Shown here piece by piece: positions 1-8,649 of a stretch of DNA of 64,000 nt (positions are counted from its first letter, which is position 1; each line of letters begins with the position of its first letter). This stretch comes from Enhygromyxa salina (GTDB taxonomy: Bacteria; Myxococcota_A; Polyangia; Nannocystales; Nannocystaceae): the NCBI RefSeq assembly GCF_002994615.1, contig NZ_PVNK01000149.1:1-64000 (forward strand), in the 5' to 3' direction. A program made the translations under genes and the position numbers. Under the pieces are notes generated by a model that was not told the origin of the DNA, made no database searches, and saw only the letters and a program-made list of their open reading frames with translations.

Positions 1-143
1 ACCACGCCCATGACCGCCGCCTCGCCCTCGGCCTGCTCGAGACCGCCAGCGGCCACCGCCCACGCGGGCCCCGGGCGCGCGCGGGCGGTGGCCGCTGGCG
101 GTCTCGAGCAGGCCGAGGGCGAGGCGGCGGTCATGGGCGTGGT
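1..143. repeat. near-perfect 143-bp palindrome at the window edge
   Basis: Bases 1-61 are the exact reverse complement of bases 83-143. The 21 bases between them also pair except at 62/82 and 67/77. The right arm is continuous with the reading frame of the downstream gene and encodes plausible protein, so the left arm looks like the inverted copy. It may extend left beyond the window. It could be a real long hairpin or a fold-back joint made during library preparation or assembly at a contig end; the sequence alone does not decide. Confidence 0.9.
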
Positions 144-1191
144 CGTGTCACCCGAGCTCGGTCCGCTCGCGTCGGGCCGGATCGATCTGTGGTGTCGAGA
201 CGGGGAGCTGGCCGCGCGCGTGGCCGTTGGCGAGGACGGCAGCTTCTCGGGCCCAGCGTGTCCGGGGACGACCTGTGTCCGCCTCGTCCACCCGGCCTTC
301 GAGCAGCCGCGGGGCTGGGAGCTCGAGCCCGACGAGGCGCGGGAGCTCACGGTCGTTCACGCGGCCCAGGTCAGGGGGACGGTCTTGTCGACGGCAGGCG
401 ATGCCATCGCCGACGCGAGCTTGATCGTCCACGACGCAGACGGCCGACGCGTGGCCGCGCGAAGCGACGCAGGCGGTGAGTTCCGCGCGGCGATCCCCGG
501 GCTCCGGCCGTGTGACGCCTGCGACCTCGAGCGCGGGACGCCGACCTGTCGCGCGGATCCGCGGCCGGCGAGCACCAGCCGCGGGCGCGTGCTCGTCTCG
601 GCCAGCGACTACGCGCCGGTCGAGGTCGAGGTCGAGCTGGAGATCGGCGCCGAGATCCCGCTCGAGCTGGTCCTCCCGCCCCCGGCGGCGCCGATCACGG
701 GTCGGGTGCTCGGGCTCGATGGGCGGCCGTTCGGGGCCCGCGCGATGGCGCTGGCGACGAACGTGGCGCGGGAGGCCGAACAGCACGCCTGCGCAGTCGA
801 CGAGTCCGGTTCGTTTGTTCTGTCCGGCCTCGGTGACGGGCGTTATCGCTTGCGGGTGGTCCGGGATGGCCGCGAGCTCGCGACCGCCGACGATGTCGCG
901 CCCGGTGACGAGATCGAGCTGCGCGCCGAGGTGCCCGCGCGCGGCGTCACGCTCGGGATCAAGGTCACAGCCGCGGACGACCGGCCAATGGCCAAGGTCC
1001 GCGTCGATGGCGGGCCGTTTCGCGGGGCCTGGACGGACGACGAGGGCTACGTCGCCGCAGCCAGCGTGCTCCCAGGCCGCTACACACTGCGCTTGCGGGC
1101 AGCCAAGTGCCCCGTCGTGCGCGAGATCGTGGACGTGGCTGCGCCTGGCATGGTCACGCCGAGGATCGTGCGGCTGCCTCCCGGCTGCTAG
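10..1191 (+). CDS. carboxypeptidase regulatory-like repeat protein, 5' end uncertain
   Basis: The 393-residue frame holds about four beta-sandwich repeats of the carboxypeptidase-regulatory/CnaB kind. Each opens with a GxV strand (GVVVSPELGP, VRGTVLSTAGDAI, ITGRVLGLDGRPF, LGIKVTAADDRPM) and closes with a DGSF- or GRYTLRL-type strand. Such repeats usually sit in secreted or surface proteins of myxobacteria. There is no credible signal peptide, because the first 45 residues are encoded by the terminal palindrome and are probably not native. The true start probably lies to the left of the window; an in-frame ATG at 133 would only give a truncated product. Two Cys pairs suggest an extracytoplasmic location. 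The gene stops about 70 bp before the kinase and could form an operon with it. Confidence 0.6.
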   Translation: MTAASPSACSRPPAATAHAGPGRARAVAAGGLEQAEGEAAVMGVVVSPELGPLASGRIDLWCRDGELAARVAVGEDGSFSGPACPGTTCVRLVHPAFEQPRGWELEPDEARELTVVHAAQVRGTVLSTAGDAIADASLIVHDADGRRVAARSDAGGEFRAAIPGLRPCDACDLERGTPTCRADPRPASTSRGRVLVSASDYAPVEVEVELEIGAEIPLELVLPPPAAPITGRVLGLDGRPFGARAMALATNVAREAEQHACAVDESGSFVLSGLGDGRYRLRVVRDGRELATADDVAPGDEIELRAEVPARGVTLGIKVTAADDRPMAKVRVDGGPFRGAWTDDEGYVAAASVLPGRYTLRLRAAKCPVVREIVDVAAPGMVTPRIVRLPPGC

Positions 1192-1260
1192 CTGCGCTTG
1201 CTGGAGTGTGGGGCAGGTAGTTCGTCGAGCCCCATCGCCGTCGGGCTGGCATTGGGTAAG

Positions 1261-4200
1261 ATGTGCGCCGTGGCTCCCTCTGCCGAACCAACGGGCTCGC
1301 AGTCCGGCAGCCACAACCCATTCCCGCAAGTGTTCGGCAAGTACGTGCTGCTCCGGCCGATGGCGCGCGGTGGCATGGGCGAGCTGTTCCTCGCGGCCGC
1401 GGGCGAGACCGGCGGGTTCGAGAAGCTGTGCGTGGTCAAGAAGGTCCTGACCGACCTCGAGGACGACGGCGTCCGCCGGCGCTTCCTCGACGAGGCCAAG
1501 GTCGTCGTGCGTCTCAACCACGCGAACCTCGTCCAGGTGTTCGACGCCGGTCGGGTCGTCGAGGACTACTACCTGGCCATGGAGCTGGTCGAGGGCAAGG
1601 ACCTGCGCGGGGTCTGGAACCGCTGCGCCCAGCTCCACCGTCGGATCCCCGTGGAGTTTGCGACCTTCGTGGTCCGCGAGCTGTGCCGCGCGCTCGACTA
1701 CGTCCACGACGCGATGAGCCTCGACCTCGTCCACCGCGACATCTCACCGCCGAACATCATGGTGAGCTACCACGGGCAGATCAAGGTCACGGACTTTGGC
1801 CTCGCGACCCACGCGATCAAGAGCGAGCTGACCAACCCCGGGGTCGTGTTTGGCCGCTTCAGCTACCTGTCTCCCGAGCAGGCTCGCGGGCTGCCGGCCG
1901 ATCGACGCACCGACATCTACGCGTCGGGCATCGTGCTGTGGGAGATGCTGACCGGGCGCCAGCTGTTCCCCGCCGATCGCCACCAGGCGGCCGGCGCCGC
2001 CGCGCTCGCGGAGCTGCGCAACCCCGTGATCGAGGCGCCCTCGTCGATCGTTCCGGGGATCCCCGATGGCCTCGACGCGGTCGTGCTCCGGGCGCTCGCG
2101 GTCGAGCGTGAAGATCGCTTTCAGACCGCGGGCGAGTTCAAGGTCGCGCTGTCCGAGGTCCTGACCCGCCACCACCCGAGCTGCGACGTCGATCGCGTGG
2201 CCGCGTTCATGCGCGACATCTTCGCGCGCGAGTACAAGCTCGAGGCCCAAGACTACGCCAGCTACTCGCGCGAAGACTTCTCGCCGATCCGCGCCCAGGC
2301 GACGATCGATGACTCGGACACGCTCAGCATCAGCGACTCGATCGAGGTCGGGCAGCCGACGTCGCGGTCGCGGTCGCGGTCCCGCGCCGGTCGTCAGGCG
2401 AGCGGCGATCTCTCGAGCCCGCCGCGGAGCGCCTCGGGCCCGAGGCGGGCCGGGGCGGCGAGCGCCGAGGCTCGGGCCGACGAGCAGGGCTCCTCGAGCT
2501 TCGAGCTCGACGACGGCGACATCGTCGAGCTCGAGTCGAGCAAGATCTACTCGGGATGGGACGGTGGCCCCTCGGCCGAAGAGCTGGCCGAGGCCGCGGC
2601 CGCGCGGGTCGGGACCGTGGTCGGCAAGCGCTACCGCGTCGATCGCCTTCTCGGTGTCGGTGGCATGGGCGCGGTGTTCGCTGCCACGCACCTCGCGCTC
2701 GGCAAGACCTACGCCCTGAAGATCCTCCACGAGGTCTACGGCCGCGACCCGGACATCATCGATCGCTTCATGCGTGAGGCTCGGGCCGCGACGCAGACCG
2801 GGCACCCGAACATCATCGATGTCCTCGACATCGGGACGATGGACGAGGGCGACCTCTACTTCGTCATGGAGCTGCTCGACGGCACCGACCTCGGGTCCGT
2901 GATTCGTCAGTCGGGGCCGCTGGCGGTCCGTCGCGCCGTGCACATCGCTCGTCAGATCTGCCGGGCCGTGAGCGCGGCCCACGACGCGGGCATCATCCAC
3001 CGTGACCTCAAGTCCGAGAACGTGGTGCTCCTGGTCAAGGGCGGCGACCCGGACTTCGTCAAGGTCCTCGACTTTGGCATCTGCAAGCACATCGACACGG
3101 TCAGCCCGTCCCAGACGACCCCGGGCATGGTCATGGGATCGCCGGCCTACATGTCGCCCGAGCAGGCCGCCGGGGCCGAGGCCGACGTCAAGTCCGACAT
3201 CTACGCGCTCGGCACGATCTTGTTCGAGATGCTGACCGGGCGCCTGCCCTTCACCGGGCGCAACGCGGTCGCGGTGCTGGTCAAGAAGGGCAGCGATCCG
3301 GCGCCGGACGTGATTGAGCTGCGTCCCGACGTCCCTTCGCCCCTCGCCGACGTCGTGGCGCGCTGCCTCGATCGCGAGCTCGAGCGGCGGCCCGAGTCGA
3401 TGAAGGCGCTCGAGTACGAGCTCACGCGGGCGATCGAGGGCCGGGCGTCGGCGGTCGCGGCGGTCATGGGCCTGCAGATCGACGCCGAGGTCGCTGCGTC
3501 GGCTTCGGGCTCGGGACCCACGCGGCGGGCGAGCGGGGAGCCGCCGCCGTCGGAGCGCTCGGTCAGCGAGATCCCAGCCGAGAAGATCGTGACCGTGCAC
3601 GATCAGGCCGCCGCCGCCCGATCGAGGTCGGCGCAGGCTCAGGTGCAAGATCGCGGCTCGCGGCGTGTCTGGCTCGGGCTCGGGCTCCTCGGTCTCGTCG
3701 TGGCGGTCGGGGTCGCGGGCGTGATGATGTTTGGGCCGCCGCCGTGGGGGGGCGAGGGCGAGGGGCCCGGAGCAGACAGCGGCGCCGCGGCCACGGACGC
3801 CGGATCGGAGCCGGCCGAGGCCGACCCGACCCCGGGCGGCGGGGGGTCCGAGACCGACACGAGCGGAGGCGAGACCGGGGACCCGAGCGCGGACGGAGGC
3901 GAGACGGGCGAGGAGCCCCCGGCCAACGACGCCGCCTCGATCGTCGCCCGGGCCGAGCAGGCCCTCGCCGCCTCGCACTGGCGCGAGCCGCTCGACCGCA
4001 GCCTCGCCGTCGAGCTCAACAACCTCGGCATCGTCAATCCTGGCAACGAGGCGATCGGTCGCCTGCGCCAGGCGGCCGAAGAGGTGCTCGAGCCCCTCGC
4101 GCGGACGGCCGCCAAGGACAAGGACTGGGCCACGGCGGTCGGCGCCTATCGAGACTTGCTCTCGGTCTGGCCCGAGCACGAGCGCGCCCGGGCGGGCCTC

Positions 4201-4464
4201 GTTGACGCCCTGCGTCAGTTTGGCCGGGCGCAGCGGGCCGCGGGTGACTTCACCGGCCTGCTCGACACCGCCGACGAGCTGCTCAGCCGCGAACCCAAGA
4301 TGTTCCTCGCGCTCAAGTATCGGGCCGAGGCGCTCGCCGGGCTCGAGCGCTGGGAGGAGGCGGCCCCCGCCTACCGGGCGGCGATGCGGGTGCGCTCGTC
4401 CAACAAGGACGTCAAGAAGGGCTACTGGCGCGCTCGTCAGAAGCTCAAGCAGCAGGGCAAGTAG
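1261..4464 (+). CDS. transmembrane Ser/Thr protein kinase with two kinase domains
   Basis: About 1067 residues from the ATG at 1261; a TTG at 1198 is in frame but would add an unconserved leader. Kinase domain 1 (about 27-300) has a glycine loop ARGGMGE, a catalytic loop HRDISPPN near residue 158 instead of the usual HRDLKPEN, and DFG near 178. Kinase domain 2 (about 455-735) has GVGGMGAVF, HRDLKSEN near 580, DFG and the activation-segment motif SPAYMSPEQ. A low-complexity linker, one membrane helix near 804-825 (LGLGLLGLVVAVGVAGVMMF), a Gly/Glu/Thr-rich stretch and a helical TPR-like C-terminus follow. The topology is that of PknB-like receptors, with kinases inside and the C-terminus outside. 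Two complete catalytic domains in one chain is unusual; both look active, so one may phosphorylate the other. Confidence 0.9.
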   Translation: MCAVAPSAEPTGSQSGSHNPFPQVFGKYVLLRPMARGGMGELFLAAAGETGGFEKLCVVKKVLTDLEDDGVRRRFLDEAKVVVRLNHANLVQVFDAGRVVEDYYLAMELVEGKDLRGVWNRCAQLHRRIPVEFATFVVRELCRALDYVHDAMSLDLVHRDISPPNIMVSYHGQIKVTDFGLATHAIKSELTNPGVVFGRFSYLSPEQARGLPADRRTDIYASGIVLWEMLTGRQLFPADRHQAAGAAALAELRNPVIEAPSSIVPGIPDGLDAVVLRALAVEREDRFQTAGEFKVALSEVLTRHHPSCDVDRVAAFMRDIFAREYKLEAQDYASYSREDFSPIRAQATIDDSDTLSISDSIEVGQPTSRSRSRSRAGRQASGDLSSPPRSASGPRRAGAASAEARADEQGSSSFELDDGDIVELESSKIYSGWDGGPSAEELAEAAAARVGTVVGKRYRVDRLLGVGGMGAVFAATHLALGKTYALKILHEVYGRDPDIIDRFMREARAATQTGHPNIIDVLDIGTMDEGDLYFVMELLDGTDLGSVIRQSGPLAVRRAVHIARQICRAVSAAHDAGIIHRDLKSENVVLLVKGGDPDFVKVLDFGICKHIDTVSPSQTTPGMVMGSPAYMSPEQAAGAEADVKSDIYALGTILFEMLTGRLPFTGRNAVAVLVKKGSDPAPDVIELRPDVPSPLADVVARCLDRELERRPESMKALEYELTRAIEGRASAVAAVMGLQIDAEVAASASGSGPTRRASGEPPPSERSVSEIPAEKIVTVHDQAAAARSRSAQAQVQDRGSRRVWLGLGLLGLVVAVGVAGVMMFGPPPWGGEGEGPGADSGAAATDAGSEPAEADPTPGGGGSETDTSGGETGDPSADGGETGEEPPANDAASIVARAEQALAASHWREPLDRSLAVELNNLGIVNPGNEAIGRLRQAAEEVLEPLARTAAKDKDWATAVGAYRDLLSVWPEHERARAGLVDALRQFGRAQRAAGDFTGLLDTADELLSREPKMFLALKYRAEALAGLERWEEAAPAYRAAMRVRSSNKDVKKGYWRARQKLKQQGK

Positions 4465-4477
4465 GCGCCAACAATAC

Positions 4478-4501
4478 GCCCCCGCAGTTGGCTGCGGGGG
4501 C
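4478..4501. terminator. bidirectional terminator-like hairpin
   Basis: A perfect 10-bp stem (gcccccgcag / ctgcgggggc) with a 4-base loop ttgg lies between the plus-strand kinase stop (4464) and the minus-strand stop of the next gene (4508), so it can serve both. There is no U-tract. Confidence 0.7.
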
Positions 4502-4507
4502 GGGCTG

Positions 4508-4801
4508 CTAGATGTCGAAGCTCAGCATGATGAGCTGGGGGATGAACTCACCGCGGACGCCGATCATGTTCTGGTGATCCTTGGCGATCCGGCCGCCCAC
4601 GTGGACGCCGCCGGGTTTGAGCACCTCACCCTCGATGCTGTCGTCCTCGAAGATGTACTCGCGGGTCGGGCCGTCAGCGACCTTCGCACCCTCGTCGGTG
4701 GTCGCGGGGCCGGCCGCGGAGGAGCTTGGGCTCGGGGCCGCGGCTGCGGCGGTCGGGAGCAGGAGCAAGGCGGCGCACAGGGGGAGGAGGTACTTGTTCA
4801 T
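4508..4801 (-). CDS. small exported protein of unknown function
   Basis: 97 residues. The N-terminus MNKYLLPLCAALLLLPTAAA is a good Sec signal peptide with likely cleavage near AAA-AP. The mature part is short, with a Ser/Ala-rich linker and then a conserved-looking block FEDDSIEGEVLKPGG followed by a hydrophobic C-terminus. From memory, small myxobacterial envelope proteins encoded near gliding-motility and TonB-like genes carry a similar acidic-DD-xx-EG-x-(L/V)-x-P block, but I cannot confirm the family. It lies downstream of the antiporter operon on the same strand, 81 bp after its last gene, and could be its last member or separate. Confidence 0.65.
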   Translation of the reverse strand: MNKYLLPLCAALLLLPTAAAAAPSPSSSAAGPATTDEGAKVADGPTREYIFEDDSIEGEVLKPGGVHVGGRIAKDHQNMIGVRGEFIPQLIMLSFDI

Positions 4802-4882
4802 GGGTAGCTTTCGTCTCCGGGAGGCACCAACGGCCCGGAGCGTCGCGCGGTCTGACGCGGCCTAAAATGGCCGAGCAAAGCC

Positions 4883-6766
4883 TCAGTCCACGAACAGGTT
4901 GAGGATCAGGAACACCAGCAACACGACCGTCAGCAGGAGCACCGTCGTGCCCACGCCCCAGGGCCGGTAGCGGGCGCCCTCGGCCTCGCCGGCCGCCGGT
5001 CCCGAGCCAAACTCGCGGGCCGCGGCCCGGGGCAAGCCCTGGATCAGGCCCTTGTGGAAGGGCTCGGCGGCGAGCAGCAGCGGCCGAAACACCCACTGCC
5101 ACAGGCCCGGGAACATGCGCCGATAGACCCAGTCGGCGTCGAGGGTGATCGTCAAGGTTCGCTTGAGGCGATCGAGCAGGACGAAGAACGCGAGCCCGGC
5201 GAAGAGCAGCAGCTGCAGCTGGTTGATCACGTGGGCGTAGGTGAACGCGTGGTAGAGCTCGCCGCCGTCGGGCTTTTGGAAGGGGAGGATGTCGTAGAGC
5301 GGCTGGGGGTAGACGCCGAGCGCGACGCACAGCGCGGCGAACAAGATCATCGCCGCCTTCATCGTCCACGGCGGATCGAGCTTGCGGTCGTCGTTCTTGG
5401 GCGCGGGCTTCTGGAAGAACACGAACCAGGGGAATTTGATCCCGGCGTGGAGGAACACGCCAGCCGAGGCCGCGACGAGCACGAACCACGCGACGCTCGG
5501 GTGCAGGAGCGAGTCCCACACGAGCTGCCCGCCCTGCTCGGTCACCGGCGCCCACAGCTCGGTCATCGTCGCCGCGTCGGTGATCATCGACTTGGTCGTG
5601 AACCCCGAGGTCAGCGGGACCGCCGAGATCGCGAGCGCGCCGATGATCCCGCACCACATCGTGATCGGCATGGCCTTGTAGAGCCCGCCGAGGTCGGTGC
5701 ACTTGCGCTTGCCGGTCATGAACAGGACCGAGCCGGCCGACATCAGCAGCAGGGCCTTGTAGATGATGTGGGCGAAGGCGTGGGCGGTCGCGCCGTTGAC
5801 CGAGAGCCCGGTGCCGATCCCGACCGCGCAGACCATGAACCCGACCTGGTTGATGATCGAGTAGGCCAGGATCCGGCGCATGTCGTTCTCGAGGATCGCG
5901 TAGACGATCCCGTAGATCGCCATCAGGCAGCCGACCCAGACCAGGATGTTGCAGCCCGAGAACAGGACCAGGAGCACGTAGACCGAGGTCTTGGTCGTGA
6001 ACGCCGACAAGAACACGGTGCCCGAGGGCGAGGCCTCGGGGTAGGCGTCGGGCAGCCACGAGCCCAGCGGCGGGGCCCCGGCGTTGATCAGGATCCCGAG
6101 CAGCATCAGGACCGAGCCGGGGCTCTCGAGGCTCGGGACCCGCCAGGGCTGGCCCTCGCCGACGACCATGCGCACGGGATCGACGAGCTCGCCGCCGAGG
6201 GTCATGGTTGGGATCAGGATCGAGCCGCTGGCGTGCACGTGCAGCGCGATGCCGGCCATCATGACCGCGCCGCCGAGGAGGTGCATGTTGACGTAGCGGC
6301 GCCCGGACTTGCGCGCGGCCTCGGAGTTGCCGGCCCAGACCACGAGCGTCGAGCCGACGGCCATGATCTCCCAAAACAAGAACAAGGTGATGAGGTCGCC
6401 CGCGAAGGTCACGCCGATCGCCGAGCCGGCGTAGAGCTGGGCCCCGGCCAGCTCGACGCGCCGGTCCTCGTAGCCGGGGCTCCCGGGCTTGCCTCGATCT
6501 TGGTGGTAGGCGAACAGCCCGCCCGCGAAGGCCATCAGCGCGAAGATCGTCGCGAAGGCCTTGGTCGGGAGGTTGAACTGGGCGAGGACCAGGTCGTAGT
6601 CGAGCCAGTGCGTGACGATGCGCCCGTGCTCGGGGAACATCCAGATCACGGCGAGGGCCGCGAGCGGGGCGATCAGCGACCAGGCCTTGTGGGCCGTGCC
6701 GGGGGTGAGCGCCGTGAGCAGGGCCCCGAAGATCAGGATGAAGCCAGGCGGGAAGCTAGCGACCAT
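4883..6766 (-). CDS. third D-type (NuoL/M/N-like) proton-conducting subunit of the Mrp antiporter
   Basis: 627-residue polytopic membrane protein of the Proton_antipo_M family with about 14-16 hydrophobic helices. It shows the family's discontinuous-helix region (GSWLPDAYPEASPSG), a membrane lysine in TTKTSVYVLL, and AHAFAHIIYKALLLMSAGSV with the histidines and lysine used for proton transfer. It lacks the PVSALLHA histidine seen in the neighbouring D-type subunit. It would form a proton or Na+ channel half of the antiporter and may stand in for the NuoL-like N-terminal half of MrpA. A C-terminal extension of about 130 residues ends in one more helix (VLLLTVVLLVFLILNLF), recalling the lateral-helix tail of NuoL. 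It overlaps the previous gene by 11 bp, which suggests translational coupling. Confidence 0.85.
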   Translation of the reverse strand: MVASFPPGFILIFGALLTALTPGTAHKAWSLIAPLAALAVIWMFPEHGRIVTHWLDYDLVLAQFNLPTKAFATIFALMAFAGGLFAYHQDRGKPGSPGYEDRRVELAGAQLYAGSAIGVTFAGDLITLFLFWEIMAVGSTLVVWAGNSEAARKSGRRYVNMHLLGGAVMMAGIALHVHASGSILIPTMTLGGELVDPVRMVVGEGQPWRVPSLESPGSVLMLLGILINAGAPPLGSWLPDAYPEASPSGTVFLSAFTTKTSVYVLLVLFSGCNILVWVGCLMAIYGIVYAILENDMRRILAYSIINQVGFMVCAVGIGTGLSVNGATAHAFAHIIYKALLLMSAGSVLFMTGKRKCTDLGGLYKAMPITMWCGIIGALAISAVPLTSGFTTKSMITDAATMTELWAPVTEQGGQLVWDSLLHPSVAWFVLVAASAGVFLHAGIKFPWFVFFQKPAPKNDDRKLDPPWTMKAAMILFAALCVALGVYPQPLYDILPFQKPDGGELYHAFTYAHVINQLQLLLFAGLAFFVLLDRLKRTLTITLDADWVYRRMFPGLWQWVFRPLLLAAEPFHKGLIQGLPRAAAREFGSGPAAGEAEGARYRPWGVGTTVLLLTVVLLVFLILNLFVD

Positions 6767-7076
6767 CGCGGAGCCTCCTGCCCTTGGCGTCGCGGGTGGG
6801 GTCGAGCGGCGAGTGGTCGTAGTAGGTGTCGGGCCGCATCAGGATCTTGCCGATGATCAGCTTGCTGACCATGACCATCAGCCAGCAGGTCGCGAAGCCG
6901 AACACCGCGTAGAACACCGGCCAGCCATCGACGATGAACTTGGCCGCGTGGTGAGGATCGTGCTCGCGCAGGTGGACGAGCTCGAGCAGCTTCGGATCGA
7001 GGAGCAAGAGCAGCCCGAGCACGGCGTAAAAGCCGAGCCAGAGCTTGCGGATGGTCTTGGGGTCGTCCAACGCCAT
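6756..7076 (-). CDS. small two-helix membrane protein in the Mrp operon
   Basis: 106 residues with two predicted membrane helices (LWLGFYAVLGLLLLLDP and WPVFYAVFGFATCWLMVMVS) and a charged, His/Asp-containing loop between them (LREHDPHHAA). It sits between the second and third D-type subunits, starts 13 bp after the preceding stop and overlaps the next gene by 11 bp, so it is translated with the antiporter. It matches none of the standard MrpA-G subunits that I recognise. Small accessory subunits of this kind occur next to D-type subunits in some Mrp-like complexes, and it may help dock the extra subunit. That role is inference. Confidence 0.75.
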   Translation of the reverse strand: MALDDPKTIRKLWLGFYAVLGLLLLLDPKLLELVHLREHDPHHAAKFIVDGWPVFYAVFGFATCWLMVMVSKLIIGKILMRPDTYYDHSPLDPTRDAKGRRLRDGR

Positions 7077-7089
7077 GGCTCGCTCCGTC

Positions 7090-8649
7090 CTACTGGGGCA
7101 TCGCCTCGGCCAGCATGCTGGCGTAGCCGACGAACAGGTCGGGGTAGAAGAACAGCGCGACGGTCGCCGCCGCGGTGCAGGTCAGCGCGAGGACGATCGG
7201 CCAGGGAGCCTCGCCGTGGTCGTGGTGATCGTCGTGACCGTGTTCGAGGTCGGGCTCGGGTGGCTTGCGGAAGAAGGCGCGGTAGACGATCGGGAGGAAG
7301 TAGGCCGCGTTGAGCAGCGTCGAGGTGCACAGGACCGCGATCGTAAACCCGCTCTCGGCTGTCCAGGCGCCCTGCATCAGGTACCACTTCGAGATGAACC
7401 CGCCGGTCGGCGGCAGCCCGATCATCGACAGGGTCCCGACCGCGAAGGCCCCCATCGTCCACGGCATCTTGCGCCCGATCCCGTCGAGCTCGGAGACCTT
7501 GGTCTTGTGCGCGGCCGTGTAGATCGACCCGGCGGCGAAGAACAAGGTGATCTTGCCGAAGGCGTGGGCGGCGATGTGGATCGCGGCCGCGCGGACCGAG
7601 ATCGGCCACAGCAAGGCCGCGCCGAGGGTGATGTAGCTGAGCTGCGAGATCGTCGAGTAGGCGAGGCGCCGCTTGAGGTTGTCCTGGAACAGCGCGATGA
7701 AGCTCGCGATGACGATCGAGAGCCCGGCCGCGTAGAGCAGCCAGCCGCCCTGGTCGTAGAGCCGCAGCTGGTCGACGCCGATGATGTAGACCGAGATCTT
7801 GCAGACCGAGAACACCCCGGCCTTGACCACGGCGACGGCGTGGAGCAGGGCCGAGACCGGGGTCGGGGCGACCATCGCGGCCGGCAGCCAGCGGTGCGCG
7901 GGCATCAGCGCGGCCTTGCCGACGCCGTAGATGTACATCGCGAAGATCAGCCCGAACAGCGCCGGGGTCAGGACCCCGTCGGCGAGCGGCTGCGCGAAGA
8001 CCCCGCCTTGGGTGAAGTCGAGGGTCCCGGTGTAGACGTAGGTCGCGATCATCGCCGGGAGCATCAGGCAGACCGAGGTGCCCATGAGGATGCCCAGGTA
8101 GGTCCGGCCCGACTTGATCGCCTCGGGCGTGCCCTTGTGGGTGACCAGCGGAAAGGTCGCCAGCGACAGGGCCTCGTAGAACACGAACAGCGTGAACATG
8201 TTGGCCGAGAAGGCGATGCCCATCACGCTGGCGATCGACAGGGCGAAGCACACGTAGAAGCGGGTCTGGTGCTTCTCCTTGTTGCCGCGCATGTAGCCGA
8301 TCGAGTAGATCGAATTGAGGATCCACAGCGAGCTGGCGATCATCGCGTAGATCATCCCCAGCGGCTCGAGGTGGAAGGCCAGCGGCATGCCGGGGATGAC
8401 CTCGACGAGGGCCTCGGCCTCGCTCGGGGTCGCCTCGAGGAAGTTGTTGAGGTTGGCGACGACCCACAACAAGGCGGCGGCGGTCACGAGCGTGACGCCC
8501 TCGCGGAGGTTGGGCCAGCGGCCGGCGGCGGCGATCAGGAACGCGCCGATCAGCGGGACCGCGATCGCGAGGATCGGGCTGAGCGCGAACTCCCAGGTCG
8601 GGAGGCCGGCCGCGACCGTTGCCACGAACATGCTGGGGGTCGCGGTCAT
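7090..8649 (-). CDS. second D-type proton-conducting subunit of the Mrp antiporter
   Basis: 519 residues from the ATG at 8649. The frame stays open upstream, but that stretch is mrpD read in another frame. Proton_antipo_M family: it contains the hallmark GKAALMPAHRWLPAAM and PTPVSALLHAVAVVKAGVF with the conserved membrane His and Lys, and a second Lys-bearing helix (AHAFGKITLFFAAGS). It most resembles MrpD/NuoM-type chains. The start shares one base with the upstream stop (TGATG). Two or more D-type subunits per operon are typical of Mrp-like systems in cyanobacteria, archaea and some other lineages rather than of the Bacillus type. The C-terminus carries a His-rich cytoplasmic loop (DLEHGHDDHHDHGEAPW). 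Confidence 0.88.
   Translation of the reverse strand: MTATPSMFVATVAAGLPTWEFALSPILAIAVPLIGAFLIAAAGRWPNLREGVTLVTAAALLWVVANLNNFLEATPSEAEALVEVIPGMPLAFHLEPLGMIYAMIASSLWILNSIYSIGYMRGNKEKHQTRFYVCFALSIASVMGIAFSANMFTLFVFYEALSLATFPLVTHKGTPEAIKSGRTYLGILMGTSVCLMLPAMIATYVYTGTLDFTQGGVFAQPLADGVLTPALFGLIFAMYIYGVGKAALMPAHRWLPAAMVAPTPVSALLHAVAVVKAGVFSVCKISVYIIGVDQLRLYDQGGWLLYAAGLSIVIASFIALFQDNLKRRLAYSTISQLSYITLGAALLWPISVRAAAIHIAAHAFGKITLFFAAGSIYTAAHKTKVSELDGIGRKMPWTMGAFAVGTLSMIGLPPTGGFISKWYLMQGAWTAESGFTIAVLCTSTLLNAAYFLPIVYRAFFRKPPEPDLEHGHDDHHDHGEAPWPIVLALTCTAAATVALFFYPDLFVGYASMLAEAMPQ

Noticed and set aside
1744-4179. 811-codon minus-strand open frame opposite the dual kinase
   Set aside because: Mirror frame of a GC-rich real gene; its sequence is Arg/Asp/His-rich with no domain, while the plus strand has full kinase motifs.
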